Assembly: GCA_001839685.1 (NCBI GenBank) | Contig: MLAK01001132.1 | Coordinates: 4,504-33,249, forward strand | Source: Tritrichomonas foetus | Lineage: Eukaryota; Parabasalia; Tritrichomonadida; Tritrichomonadidae | Length of the DNA: 28,746 nt | Direction of reading: 5' to 3' | Shown: positions 19,409-28,517 of the stretch, piece by piece | How the letters are laid out: the number at the start of each line of letters is the position of its first letter | Position numbering within the stretch: the stretch's first letter is position 1 | Translations under genes and position numbers: made by a program | Notes under the pieces: model-generated | Told to the model about the DNA's origin: nothing | The model's database searches: none | Seen by the model: only the letters and a program-made list of their open reading frames with translations

Positions 19409-20397
19409 ATCCATTATTTCTTCGATAACTCCAAAAATGAATTCCTTTTTCTTTTTTTTATTTTCATTCATTATTTTTTCCATCATTTTTGTAAATGAAA
19501 ATGAGCCATCAAACAAATGGTAGGTGCAATAATATTCTTTCAAATAGGCATTTTAAATAACTCTCAGGAAAATATGATTTTTGTAAAGATTAGCAAAAAA
19601 TAACGATTATTGCTGTACAAGAAGAAAATGAGAATAGTTGCAAACAAATAATGTCATCTTCTTATGGTGAGGAGTTCTTTTTACTGTGAAAAATACATAC
19701 ATTTATAATATTTCTTTCATCATGGTTTCAAAAACTTACTCACTCAGATATGATTAGCTTTCTATCATACATTAAAATGCATTTTGTTGTTTGACACTCA
19801 CTTGATCGAATCAAATTCGAATTGGAGCAATGAATCCAAAATTGATTTCTTTGATTTTCACGATTGAAATTTGACTTTCTTATTGATTTATTGGCAATTA
19901 CAAATTCTAGAATGGGAAAGAAAAGGAAATGGATTCCATTAATGGAATTTTTGCCGATAAAACAAATGATATTTTAGATTGTCTTTTGAGCATAAAAACA
20001 TTGCGTAAAAGTGAATTTGAACTTATGAAACCATGATGAACCCATAAAATACATTGAACGAAAAGTAACACAATTGGAAAAAAATTTCAGTTGCAACAGG
20101 TGATAAATCTACTATTAATAATTACAATCATCTCATTGAAGAAATATTTAACCAATAATTATTCACAATTACAATTTTCTCAAGATCCTCCAATTTCAAA
20201 AAGCAGGAAATACTTTTCCAGATTAGTAATTACATTATCATACATCTGAGTATATTCAAACACTCAGCTGAGCTTCAATTTCGTGGTAAAAACACACAAA
20301 ATGGGGAAAAAAAAAACAACTTTTTCAATAATTCGGCCGATAAAATTCGATGATTTATGAATTTGCATCATTGAAAAGTTCTAAATTTTCAATCCTC
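19409..20397. other. Intergenic region with no gene
   Basis: Nearly 1 kb of A+T-rich sequence separates centrin and the Rab gene. Short ORFs here have no recognisable similarity and no supporting codon bias. I see no RNA gene or repeat. Confidence 0.55.
20388..20391 (+). promoter_or_regulatory. TTCA initiator-like motif of the Rab gene
   Basis: TTTTCAATC lies 7 nt upstream of the ATG at 20398 and inside the longer open frame that starts at 20350. This supports the internal start. Confidence 0.4.
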
Positions 20398-21003
20398 ATG
20401 GACAATAATGATCCATCAGGAGGCGAGATCGAACGATTCAAAATCGTATTAATTGGTGATGCCGGAGTCGGAAAAACATCTCTGGCACGTCGACAGGCCG
20501 AAAACACTTTCGAGTTTAAAATGAATCCAACAATTGGCTCTTCACATATCAAAACGCGAATGACTGTTTGTGGTCACTTGGTCGAACTCATGCTTTGGGA
20601 TACAGCTGGCCATGAGCAGTTTGCTTCACTCGTGCCTTTATATTCTCGAAATACAGACGTATGCGTTGTTGTTGCTTCTGTTGTAAATAGCGATTCATGT
20701 GCGCACATCAAAACGTGGATCAAAAGACTAAATGACGCTGGCGAATTTCCTCCAATTGTTGTCGCATTAAATAAAATCGATTTACTCGACGAAGAGCCAA
20801 TAAATGTTGCAGAAATTCGAGAAAAATACGCTCCTGATATTGAAGATATATTTCTAACCTCCGCAAGAACTGGAATTGGCGTTGATGATCTATTCCAGCA
20901 AGTTGCTGCAAACGCAAGGAAACTTCAAAAGAGGGAAGAACTAACTGGTCCACAATTAAATGAAAACACAAGCAATGAAAACAGTGGTGGAGGTTGCTGC
21001 TGA
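20398..21003 (+). CDS. Rab5-like small GTPase with Gln-to-His switch II change
   Basis: This 201-residue Rab has a P-loop GDAGVGKTS (20-28), switch I PTIG (T45), switch II WDTAGHEQF (67-75), NKID (125-128), TSA (154-156) and a C-terminal GGGCC for double geranylgeranylation. The order and spacing, and FASLVPLY after switch II, resemble Rab5/Rab21 (SLAPMYYRG). Within DTAGQE the catalytic Gln is His (H72, codon CAT). That should slow GTP hydrolysis, like Ras Q61H, unless a partner compensates. The open frame begins 16 codons earlier (20350). The Met at 20398 gives a normal Rab N-terminus and follows TTCA. It probably acts on endosomal membranes and could be a partner of the VPS9-like protein in this window (inference). 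The stop is TGA. Confidence 0.87.
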   Translation: MDNNDPSGGEIERFKIVLIGDAGVGKTSLARRQAENTFEFKMNPTIGSSHIKTRMTVCGHLVELMLWDTAGHEQFASLVPLYSRNTDVCVVVASVVNSDSCAHIKTWIKRLNDAGEFPPIVVALNKIDLLDEEPINVAEIREKYAPDIEDIFLTSARTGIGVDDLFQQVAANARKLQKREELTGPQLNENTSNENSGGGCC

Positions 21004-21312
21004 TAATTATTGAAACTTTGCTCTAAGTTTCTTTTTTAACAGGCTTGTAATTTGCTTTATATTTGTTAATCTAGATAAACTAAAAAAAATATTACGATTT
21101 TTTTTCTTTTAGTTCCCTGATTTTGTCACAAAATTTTTTTGTGGAAGATTTCAGGAATTTCTTTCGATGCAGTTGTATTTCACATAACTAGATTATACTG
21201 TGAATAAAATAGTCTAAAAAAATTATTGGAGTAAATAATTCGTTTTTTAAGGGGCAACTGACATCACATCGAGCTATATCAAAATTTTGAAGCAGCTCTA
21301 TGAATGATTTAG
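21004..21312. other. Intergenic, A+T-rich
   Basis: This is the 3' flank of the Rab gene. No gene or motif beyond poly-A/T runs is seen. Confidence 0.5.
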
Positions 21313-21388
21313 AAAAAGTTATGTTACTAGAATTATTGAAAAAGTTATTCGTCACTTAAAAAGTTATGTTACTAGAATTATTGAAAAA
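21313..21388 (+). repeat. 31-bp perfect direct repeat ending at an ambiguous base
   Basis: Copies at 21313-21343 and 21358-21388 are identical over 31 bases, separated by 14 bases. The second copy ends directly at an N (21389). After it the base composition changes, so this may be an assembly junction rather than a natural repeat. Confidence 0.85.
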
Positions 21389-21389
21389 N

Positions 21390-21700
21390 AACAGTTCGAG
21401 ATTAAATCAACCAAAACTCCGTGTGCGACGGTCGGCCTAAATGCTTCAGAGAAGGTGGGATGTGCTGTAGGGGTCTTGGATGCGATGTCATCTGATCAAA
21501 CTAGTATTTCTTTGATGACGAACGAAGTTATGCTAGCCTAGCTGTAGAACCGATGCCTTTTTGACTGGAGTTTGGCCCCTCGGGGCGTCTAAGCTGACCG
21601 GTTCTTTAATGACTTCAAGAACCACTGCTTTTGGAATTTAATCTATTTGACTCAAGGGTAAGACAACATAGTGCTTTTAGCCTGTTCGAATGATGAGCAT
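21390..21700. other. G+C-richer island with strong hairpins, unassigned
   Basis: This stretch is clearly richer in G+C than its surroundings. It has no long ORF on either strand. It contains GCCC-CTCG-GGGC (near 21570), AGAACCG (near 21547) pairing with CGGTTCT (near 21598), and a GGTTCTT...AAGAACC hairpin just after. The last two share the GGTTCT strand and exclude each other. It does not match rRNA, U-snRNA, SRP or RNase P signatures that I can recall. It could be a structured RNA, a fragment of another element or foreign sequence in the assembly. Confidence 0.35.
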
Positions 21701-22133
21701 AGAAAGAAATATTTTTAGACTTATCACTGATCATAATTAACTACTTTTTTATTATAAATCTTCTTTTTTTTAGGACTTTCCCAAATGTATCATTACATAC
21801 TGACTCGAAAATGGACTTCAAGTATTGAGAGTCAATGTCCATTAAGACGTTGGATATTGGGGTGATTAAATTAATTGAATCATTTCACTTAAATTACATT
21901 CAATTGCTAGTGAATCAACTGTTGGCATTGTTAATAATCATGCAACCATATTGAGTCTTTATGATGATTCCGATATTATGATGATTAAAAAACAAACTCC
22001 ACAGAATGCTAAATGCTTTGCTATTATGTACGCCTTCATTATGCATTGAAATAGAAAACCTGGTGTTAACATTATTCATCTTCAAATCAAGTTTCACAAG
22101 TTAAATGGTTAGTACAATGCAAAACTTAAAGCC
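21701..22133. other. A+T-rich stretch without a recognised gene
   Basis: This is fragmentary short frames only. Plus-strand pieces near 21970-22100 could be eroded coding sequence, but no family is recognisable. Confidence 0.4.
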
Positions 22134-22617
22134 AGTAGTTATATTAAGGAGTGGGAATAGTACCCACCCCAAAAATGAGAAATTTCGCGTCTCACCAATC
22201 GTTCACTGCAAAATTTGCCGAAACAGTGCTTCAATATTTTCAGCTTTAACAAAAGGGTGTTTTGGGGCACCATTTTATATACAGATAAAAGTGAAAAATT
22301 ATTTTTTAAATTAACTTTATTTTTGTCAGGCCATTAACAACACCAATGGGTAGGCGGGCGATTGATTTGTAATTAATGATAAAAGTGATGTTATCATTGA
22401 TTAGGTCATTTATTCGGCATTGATAATAATATTAATCTTTAAAGTGATTTATCATTTATTTGTCATTTATTTATCATCGATGATGTCATTTATTTATAAG
22501 GTGTAAAAAATATTACTAGTCAAAAATGTTTGGTAAATTTCGCGGCGAACGATAGGGGAGACATGAAATTTCTCATTTTTGGGGTGGGTACCATTTCCAC
22601 TTCTAAATATAACTACT
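22134..22617. mobile_element. MITE with about 85-bp terminal inverted repeats
   Basis: The ends (22134-22220 and about 22530-22617) are inverted copies with about 85% identity by eye. They include 27 identical bases centred on ACCCACCCCAAAAATGAG. The outermost shared bases are AGTAGTTATATT. If the TA dinucleotides at 22136-22137 and 22614-22615 are target duplications, the element starts GTTATATT. There is no coding capacity. The interior (22380-22500) has several direct copies of TCATTTATTT and the palindrome ATCATCGATGAT. Family unknown. Confidence 0.78.
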
Positions 22618-22716
22618 CATATCATTTCCCCTTTATTTCAACCATTAATAGCTGTTAGATACGACTTATCAGATTCTACTGACAGCATATCAAAAGTTAA
22701 TCATCATTAAAATGAA

Positions 22717-23229
22717 TATGTTTAATCCAAAATATATTACAGTCTGACAATAAATTATATGCATCCATGATTAAATTTGATGACTTCCCTCCTGTTTTTA
22801 ATGATGAAGGCACATTTTTTAATACTAATATAAATTTTTTGATTGATGATCTATATAGAGAAATTGATCGCCTAAAGGAAAAATAGAAAGACAAAGAAAC
22901 AAAGAAAATGATGGTAAAGTCTTACGATTTTATATTAGCAACTATATTTGAAGGACTTGTGTATAATCAATCGTCAAAATTTTTGAGAAAATGCCGTATT
23001 GAGCCTCCATCAAAATATTAATTCTTTAAAATCAAATCAAAAATTGACAAAGTAATTGTAGGATATGCCAAAGTATCGATGTCCATATATTGGAGTGGGA
23101 TTTCAGATATAATTATATTTGATTGTGCCTGGATAACGCGCAGAAATAGTCGAGCCACTTTTGAAGCCTTTATTTCTCACGCGAATAATAAAGTGTTCGA
23201 TTTTGAAATTGCGATTAAAAAAATAATTA
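22717..23229 (+). pseudogene. DDE transposase relic copy A, N-terminal half
   Basis: One reading frame is open from 22717 to the pogo insertion, apart from in-frame TAG (22884-22886) and TAA (23019-23021). It encodes the segment before and around the first catalytic Asp, IIIFDCAWITRRNSRATFEA (Asp codon 23121-23123), followed by NNKVFDFEIAIKK. This is the D..W / RRN.. / K.(I/V).(D/R)F signature of a cut-and-paste transposase family that I recall as common in Trichomonas but cannot classify with a superfamily name. The same block occurs in copy B. The frame is cut at a TA (23228-23229) by the pogo-like element and resumes at 24853. Confidence 0.75.
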
Positions 23230-24850
23230 AAGATCTGTTCAATAATGAATAACCCGCTCAAAAATGGTTAACTCTCATTTTGAAAAAATATTTTGTTTGA
23301 ACTCTTGTATTAATGATATCTAAAACGAATAATGATCATTGAACAAATTTATAAATGGTAAAAAATAATAAAACAATGTAAATATTTATAAATGTTTAAT
23401 TGTCAATATTTCAGTTACTATTTTCAAGCTACTTTAATGTGTTTTTTCATTTCTAAGAGCGATGATTTGAATTGTGGATGCTGATAATGTCTGACAGCTC
23501 ATGCACATGCTTTGTTGATTCGAAAAAACTTCGTCGTCTTTTATATTAGGTTCAAAACCCGCACTTCTAATTGCTGGCAAAATTATCGTTGGTGTTGCTG
23601 CTGCAAACCATGAATTTAGGATTTTCAAAATCTGCCGACTACTTGAAGATAATTCCCCAGAATAATTTTGTCATTTAATAATTTTATTCTGTGTTCCTAA
23701 TATTCCTAAATCCAGCATTTGAAGCTGGTCCAAAGAGTGAGCACGTATAAAAGTGACGAGAATTTTATGACACAAGCATTCATCGAGGAAATTGTCACAG
23801 CCATGAGCAGTACATCCATCTAGAATAAGCATCATCCATCCTTCATATCTTGCTTGTTTGTATGTATTATTCCTTCTTTCACATTCCGGAAAAAAAATTG
23901 ACTCCACGAATTTTAACATTACCTCAGTTGTCATGAAACCTTTTTCTTCATAAAGAAAACAAAAGTTTACTAAAGAGAACCCGAACAGCATCAGTTCTTC
24001 CCCAATAGTTTTCCTTGATATTACGTAAAATGGCGATCCAGTTGTTCCATCACCATTGATCCAAGCTAAAAAAAGTCGTTCTTTTGATGGACCTATCTAC
24101 AGGATATTCAATTGTATCAGTTTCATGGTCTGAAAACACAGTTTCTTATTGTCTTTTCTCATCGGTAAAAGGTTGATATCCGCATTCATCAATGTTCATG
24201 ATGAATGCGGCAGGTATCTCACCAATTTCAGCTGCCACTATCTCTAAATAATTATCAATTTCATCTGGATCACATTCAAGACGGCTTAAATCATACCGAA
24301 TTCCCTCCATAACTTTCACAGATGGACATAATGAAATGAACCGGCGAATCGTTGGCTGTGAAACATCAATACCTGGTTTTCATAAACAAAGGTGTAAATA
24401 ACATCATGCGATGTAACAATTTCTGAAAAGTATCGTTCGGATATAAATTGGTAAATTGCTAGCAATCATCTTTAAAAATTTTTGGTCGCCCTACAACTGC
24501 CCGTTCAGAATGAAATTTGTTTCTTGTGATTTGATCATTCATTAATTGTTTACTCCAAGGAACAAATCAATTTGTGAGTATGGATCCACAACAACACTTT
24601 CATCTCATAGTTTTAAGTACATGTATCTAATTTGTGTTTGAAAAGTTTTACATTGCTGAAACTCATAACTCAGTGCTGTTTCTTGAAACCATTCTAGATA
24701 GTCTGAGTTGATATTTTCGACGTGGAACTCGACAACTGGAGGTAGAAGATGATCCATCGTTCTGGAGTTTATTACTAAATAATAAATGATATTTTATAAT
24801 CGAAAAATAAATTTCAAACTGTCAGCGTTAACCCTATTTGAACAGATCTT
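23230..24850 (-). mobile_element. Complete pogo-like (Tc1/mariner superfamily) element, nested in copy A
   Basis: The ends are perfect 13-bp inverted repeats, AAGATCTGTTCAA (23230-23242) and its complement (24838-24850). A TA dinucleotide lies immediately outside each (23228-23229, 24851-24852), as expected for TA target duplication. Immediately inside, a second inverted pair (CTCAAAAATGGTTAAC-like near 23256 and its diverged complement near 24820) matches at about 16 of 20 positions. The element is 1,621 bp and carries a degenerate DDE_1-type transposase on the minus strand. Confidence 0.88.
23434..24757 (-). pseudogene. pogo/Tigger-like DDE_1 transposase, degenerate
   Basis: The frame starts at ATG 24757 (MDHLLPPVVEFHVENINSDY) and is broken by several stops and frameshifts. 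Recognisable pieces in order are an HTH-like region ending SERAVVGRPK; IDECGYQ with the first catalytic Asp (24188-24190); a GDGTTGSPFYV block; LILDGCTAH with the second Asp (23818-23820); an RAHSLDQLQMLDLG block with the third Asp (23710-23712); and a C-terminal helical part to 23434. The three Asp order (DDD) and the H.LDQLQ.LDLG signature (flPphsshilQPlD in the family) identify pogo/CENP-B-like transposases. The catalytic residues survive, but the frame does not. Confidence 0.8.
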
Positions 24851-24852
24851 TA

Positions 24853-25410
24853 CATTGGTACTTTGCAGTATATGGAAGCACATATTTTTGAATTATTATC
24901 TTGACGATGGAAAGATGTCGATATTTAAAAATATCTAGTAATAGATGGGGATGTTCATATTGAGTCTATTTTGAAATAAATAAATTGGAACATTGAACTA
25001 AAACTAGATCCTAATCATGCTATTAGAATCATTAAGAAAAAGGTCAAAGACCTTGTAAAATTGCATAATACTGTTTTTCGAGGGATAACAAGTATAATCA
25101 TAAGATATGTGCAGGTCTTAATATAGGAATCTGGCGTATCCAGTGAAAAAAGAATTTGGTTATGGGAAAATCTATTAGATCATCTTAAAAATGACCACTC
25201 GAAATACATTAATCACGAATGTAGTATTTTCTGGAAACCAAATGGAGACACTTATACTTAGAATATAATAAGTAATTTTATAAATAATACAAAGGATAAT
25301 ATTGAGAAAATAAATCCACTTTATACCATACAACCATCTGAGTCATTACATTCATTGAAAGCTTAGATTTTATCAAAATTGTATTCTTTGAGAATTCAAA
25401 GATTTATTAT
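24853..25410 (+). pseudogene. DDE transposase relic copy A, C-terminal half
   Basis: This resumes copy A after the pogo insertion. One frame carries QYMEAHIFELL, then a DGD motif (IDGDVHIESILK), then LDPNHAIRIIKKK (Asp codon 25007-25009). A LLDHLKNDHSKYINHECSIF segment and SESLHSLK follow. In-frame stops (TGA, TAA, TAG) are scattered. The DGD...DPNH order is repeated in copy B (QDDDL...FDPNHMK). Joining the two halves of copy A over a single TA restores the order of motifs with a one-base frame difference at an A7 run (about 23219-23225). Confidence 0.72.
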
Positions 25411-25411
25411 A

Positions 25412-26434
25412 AGAAATTCTATATAAGTCCACGGACACTCCACTGGTTATAATATCAAATGCTAAACAATTCATTCATTCAATTCTCAGTGAAGGTCTTT
25501 CTTTTTTTGTGATTGAACGATATTTAGCAAAAAATCGAATTCTAACAATTTTAGGAAAAAGCTATTATCAAATACTATCGGAAATCGAAAATAAAATTAT
25601 AAGCGAAGCTCAATTATCATGCCAACAATTTGAATTAATGTGAAATAATACTATTGTTCTATTTGATAGATCCTAGGCCTATGTCAGGCGATCTCATCAA
25701 TGTTTTAGCTCCGTTATTGATGCTCAACGTGACAAAATCATTCGTTTTTCAGTGATTGAAGATCAACATTCTTGTCCTCAAAGTCTAGAAGGTAAATGTT
25801 TGACCGAAAGTGATACAAGAATAGAAGGCCATGTACAAGATGATGATTTATAAAATTCCTTATTGTTAAAACAAAATCTCCCCGAAAAGCTAATTTATTT
25901 TGATCCTAATCATATGAAAGGGAAGCTTGTCCGCATTTTGGAAAAATTTAATAAGTATACTGACTATTCTTTTCGTCCATTCAATAAGTCTTTAATCAAT
26001 TTCTTCAAATTATTGCTTTACAATAAGACCCTAACAACAAAGTAAAAGAAATTCCAATGGAATAATGTATTAAATCATTTTTGTGGTTTTCATAGTCTCC
26101 ATTTACATTCCTATGAAAGTTATTCACATGCTCCAAACATAATTGATGGCAATAATAAAAAATATCTTAATGACAATACTTTCGATAATTCATATTTCGA
26201 AACTGAAGCTTTGCCATCTGAGGCTAATGAACCACAAGCAATGTTAAATTCTCAAGATCATCCTCTTCTAATTAAACATTTAACAATGTTTTTTCATTAC
26301 ACACAAAGTTTATTCGACAAAGTTTCTCCGTATTACACTGCACAAAGTAATGAGTCAATGAATTCGATGAAGATTAGACTGACCTATTAAAGTTTTCACT
26401 GGAAAAAAACATTTTAGGTGAGAATGTCTTTGGC
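25412..26434 (+). pseudogene. DDE transposase relic copy B, 3' end cut by the hAT element
   Basis: One frame runs from about 25412 to the hAT insertion with only point stops. Conserved parts are FIHSILSEGLSFFVIERYL, the first Asp in LFDRS (25665-25667) where the family Trp codon is TAG, RRSHQCFSSVIDAQRDKIIRF, and FDPNHMKGKLVRIL (Asp 25902-25904). The C-terminal block YYTAQSNESMNSMKIRL is followed by VRMSLA. The frame ends abruptly at 26434, where a hAT terminus begins. The remainder of the gene should therefore lie beyond the right end of the hAT. It is a tandem, head-to-tail paralogue of copy A, but diverged. Confidence 0.75.
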
Positions 26435-26564
26435 TAGGGATTCCGAAATGGTCGAACCGATGGGTTAACCCATATTTTGGGTTCATCAAACTGGTTCGAA
26501 CCGACAATAGGTCCGGTATAGGTTCGAACCCATACTTGGGTACCCTCTTAGCGGTTCATCTCTA
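26435..26564. repeat. Mini inverted ends inside the hAT terminal repeat
   Basis: TAGGGATTCCG at 26435 is mirrored at 26552-26564 by the complement of TAGAGATGAACCG, another hAT-like terminus. A 130-bp unit with two outward hAT-type ends is thus contained in the terminal repeat. It may be a captured MITE or a nested older end. Confidence 0.45.
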
Positions 26565-26710
26565 GATAGGGTACTCTATTAAAAATTTAGGTTCGAACCG
26601 ATATCGGGTACCCGATGAAAAATATAGGTTCAACCCATTTTGACGAACCTATTAAAAATTTAGGTTCGAACATGTTTTTGACGAACCAAAATTAAATATA
26701 GGTTCGAACA
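26450..26710. repeat. Subterminal GGTTCGAACC palindrome cluster of the hAT element
   Basis: The 10-bp palindrome GGTTCGAACC occurs at 26493-26502, 26521-26530 and 26590-26599. One-base variants occur at 26663-26672 and 26701-26710, and a half-deleted form at 26450-26458. It is embedded in roughly 30-80 bp spaced motifs with TAGGTTCGAAC and GGGTACC. hAT transposases bind repeated subterminal motifs through their BED fingers, so these are likely transposase binding sites. They mimic a Pol III B-box but are not tRNA genes. Confidence 0.7.
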
Positions 26711-26984
26711 TATGTTATTTAAGCATTACAAAATAAAATATAAAAAATAATTTTACTCAAAAGACAAAAAATAAATAAAACAGAACAAAAACAAATAAAC
26801 AACAATATTATTTCCTTTTAGAATTTAGTAACTAAATAAACACAGAGAAAATGATTATATGTTTGTTATTTGTTTATTATTATTATATTTATAATTATTA
26901 TTATTATTTCCAATTTTTATTGTAAAATGGATTATATCATGAGGTAATATATGTGTAAGGAATGAATGTGAAATCATTTAATTG

Positions 26985-27165
26985 TGTAGGCAATCAAACT
27001 ATATAGCAATAAATGAATCAAAGCAATAAATAAATCAATGCAATAAATGAGTAAGTAATGAATGAATGAGCAAGCAATGAAAGAATCAATGCAAAGAATG
27101 AATCAAAGAAATGAATGAGTAAACAATGAATGAGTAAACAATGAATGAGTTAGCAATATATTTAT
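26985..27165. repeat. Degenerate AATGAATGAGTAAGC-type repeats
   Basis: Low-complexity sequence made of AATGAATGAG, AATGAATC and GCAATAAATGA variants lies between the hAT left terminal repeat and the transposase 3' end. It has no coding potential. Confidence 0.7.
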
Positions 27166-27192
27166 TTCAACTAAAACTATTTTCAAAATATA

Positions 27193-28517
27193 TTATTTTT
27201 TGTCTATTAATTCTTCCAGATAATCTTTAAACAAATCAATATTCGCATAAAGAAAAACAGACATAGAATAATTTTCTCCTGACATGCGATTCCGGCATGG
27301 ATTCATAACATATTAAGTCATAGAAAAAAGTCGTTCACTATTAGTTGACGATAATGGAACCGATGCAATTTTCATAGCCAATTGATGTAGTTTTGGAAAA
27401 GAAATTTTAAGATGTCTTCGATATTCGAGAATACTACCTTCCACGGGTTCGACTGTATTGTTCCATGAGTCAAACTCATTGAGATCTCGTCTAACGCGTA
27501 TATATTTTTTATTTGTTGCGGGTGTGGAAGAAATATCCCATTATTATTCCTTGTTTCGATTTTTAATATACTCTTCCTAATTTTTTCTAGTACAGAATTC
27601 AAGCTGATACATATTTGATAATCATTATATGTAATTGGAAGAACATAAGGATCAATTTTCACATTGTCAGTGTCAAAGCGAAGTTGGACCAATCGATTCA
27701 TAAGAGTTTCATATTGTTTCACGACCTTGTAATAATTCACAATGTCAGTGCATGTATTGGCGCGAGATAGCCATCGAGTGTCAACATATGTTTGAACATT
27801 GCTTTTCCTGTAATTGGCTGTGAGCAGATATTGTTTGAACCTATAATCATTATGAAGAATGTTTGCATTTTTCATAGCTAGCTCTAATGCTGGAATCTGC
27901 ATAAGGAATTTTTTGATAGCACTATGTACAATATGGGCTAAACAAGGTGACAACTGAAAATTGAGATTGTTTATTGTCTTTATCATTACAGAAGCGCAGT
28001 CTGTGACAGCAGACTCTAGTTTATCTTCGAAATCAAAATGCGATAATTGGGCTTTGAGTTCATCGCCGATTGTTGTCGTTGTTCGGTCAAAGTCCAAGGG
28101 ATTCGACAGGGTCAGTATAATACTATCGAATTAAACTTACTCACCTGTTAAATATGCAATAATTCCAAAATATGATACGTTGTAAAATGTCCATTCATCT
28201 AACATTATGGATATATGTTCTGCTACATTTAAATGTTTTTGAATTTCTTTCAATAATATTTCATAGGCATTTGTCATGTGCTTTAGAAATGTTTTAACAC
28301 AAGGTAGTTTCATTGTGAATAAATTGCGAAAAGAATCATCTTCAATTAATGAAAATGGGAGTGCATTTTTATACATAAAAAATCGAATTTTAGCTGCCAT
28401 TTGAGATAGAGGTGCTGTAGTTTCTAGTTTCAGATGTTGTAAAATATGACGATTCTTGTTTCCTCCTGTCTTAGAAAATATATCGTTACAAATTTCGCAT
28501 ATAAAAACATCAGGCAT
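27193..28517 (-). pseudogene. hAT transposase with BED-type zinc finger, disrupted
   Basis: The minus-strand frame starts at ATG 28517. A C2H2/BED-like finger comes first (C7, C10, H24, H28). Further parts are LEDxxF-like SLIEDDSF, the first catalytic Asp in IMLDEWT (28197-28199), the second in AVTDCASVM (27999-28001), the insertion-domain CLAHIVHSAIK block and VDTRWLS. The frame has adjacent in-frame TAA stops at 28137-28139 and 28131-28133 but stays in register on both sides. Near 27540 it shifts frame. The new frame runs on through RRDLNEF, FPKLHQLAMKIASVPLS and SERLFS (27322-27339), the hAT dimerisation core, to a final TAA at 27193-27195, with a further in-frame TAA at 27313-27315. At about 440 codons it is short for hAT transposases. 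Another in-frame TAA (28518-28520) precedes the ATG, and upstream codons stay open to about 28640. Confidence 0.85.

Noticed and set aside
21412..21484. Short Cys-rich plus-strand frame in the G+C island (VCDGRPKCF...)
   Set aside because: It is only about 25 codons between stops, without a start or a known Cys framework; probably chance.
22697..22894. 65-residue minus-strand frame
   Set aside because: It is the antisense shadow of transposase copy A, whose plus-strand frame carries the conserved motifs.
26490..26710. Array of tRNA genes suggested by repeated GGTTCGAA
   Set aside because: No acceptor, D or anticodon arms fit around any copy; the motifs are palindromic subterminal repeats of the hAT element.
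28098..28141. Spliceosomal intron in the hAT transposase (GTGAGTAAG at the first break)
   Set aside because: The flanking frames are already in the same register, with only two TAA stops between them. The trichomonad 3' splice motif (ACTAAC...CAG) is absent.
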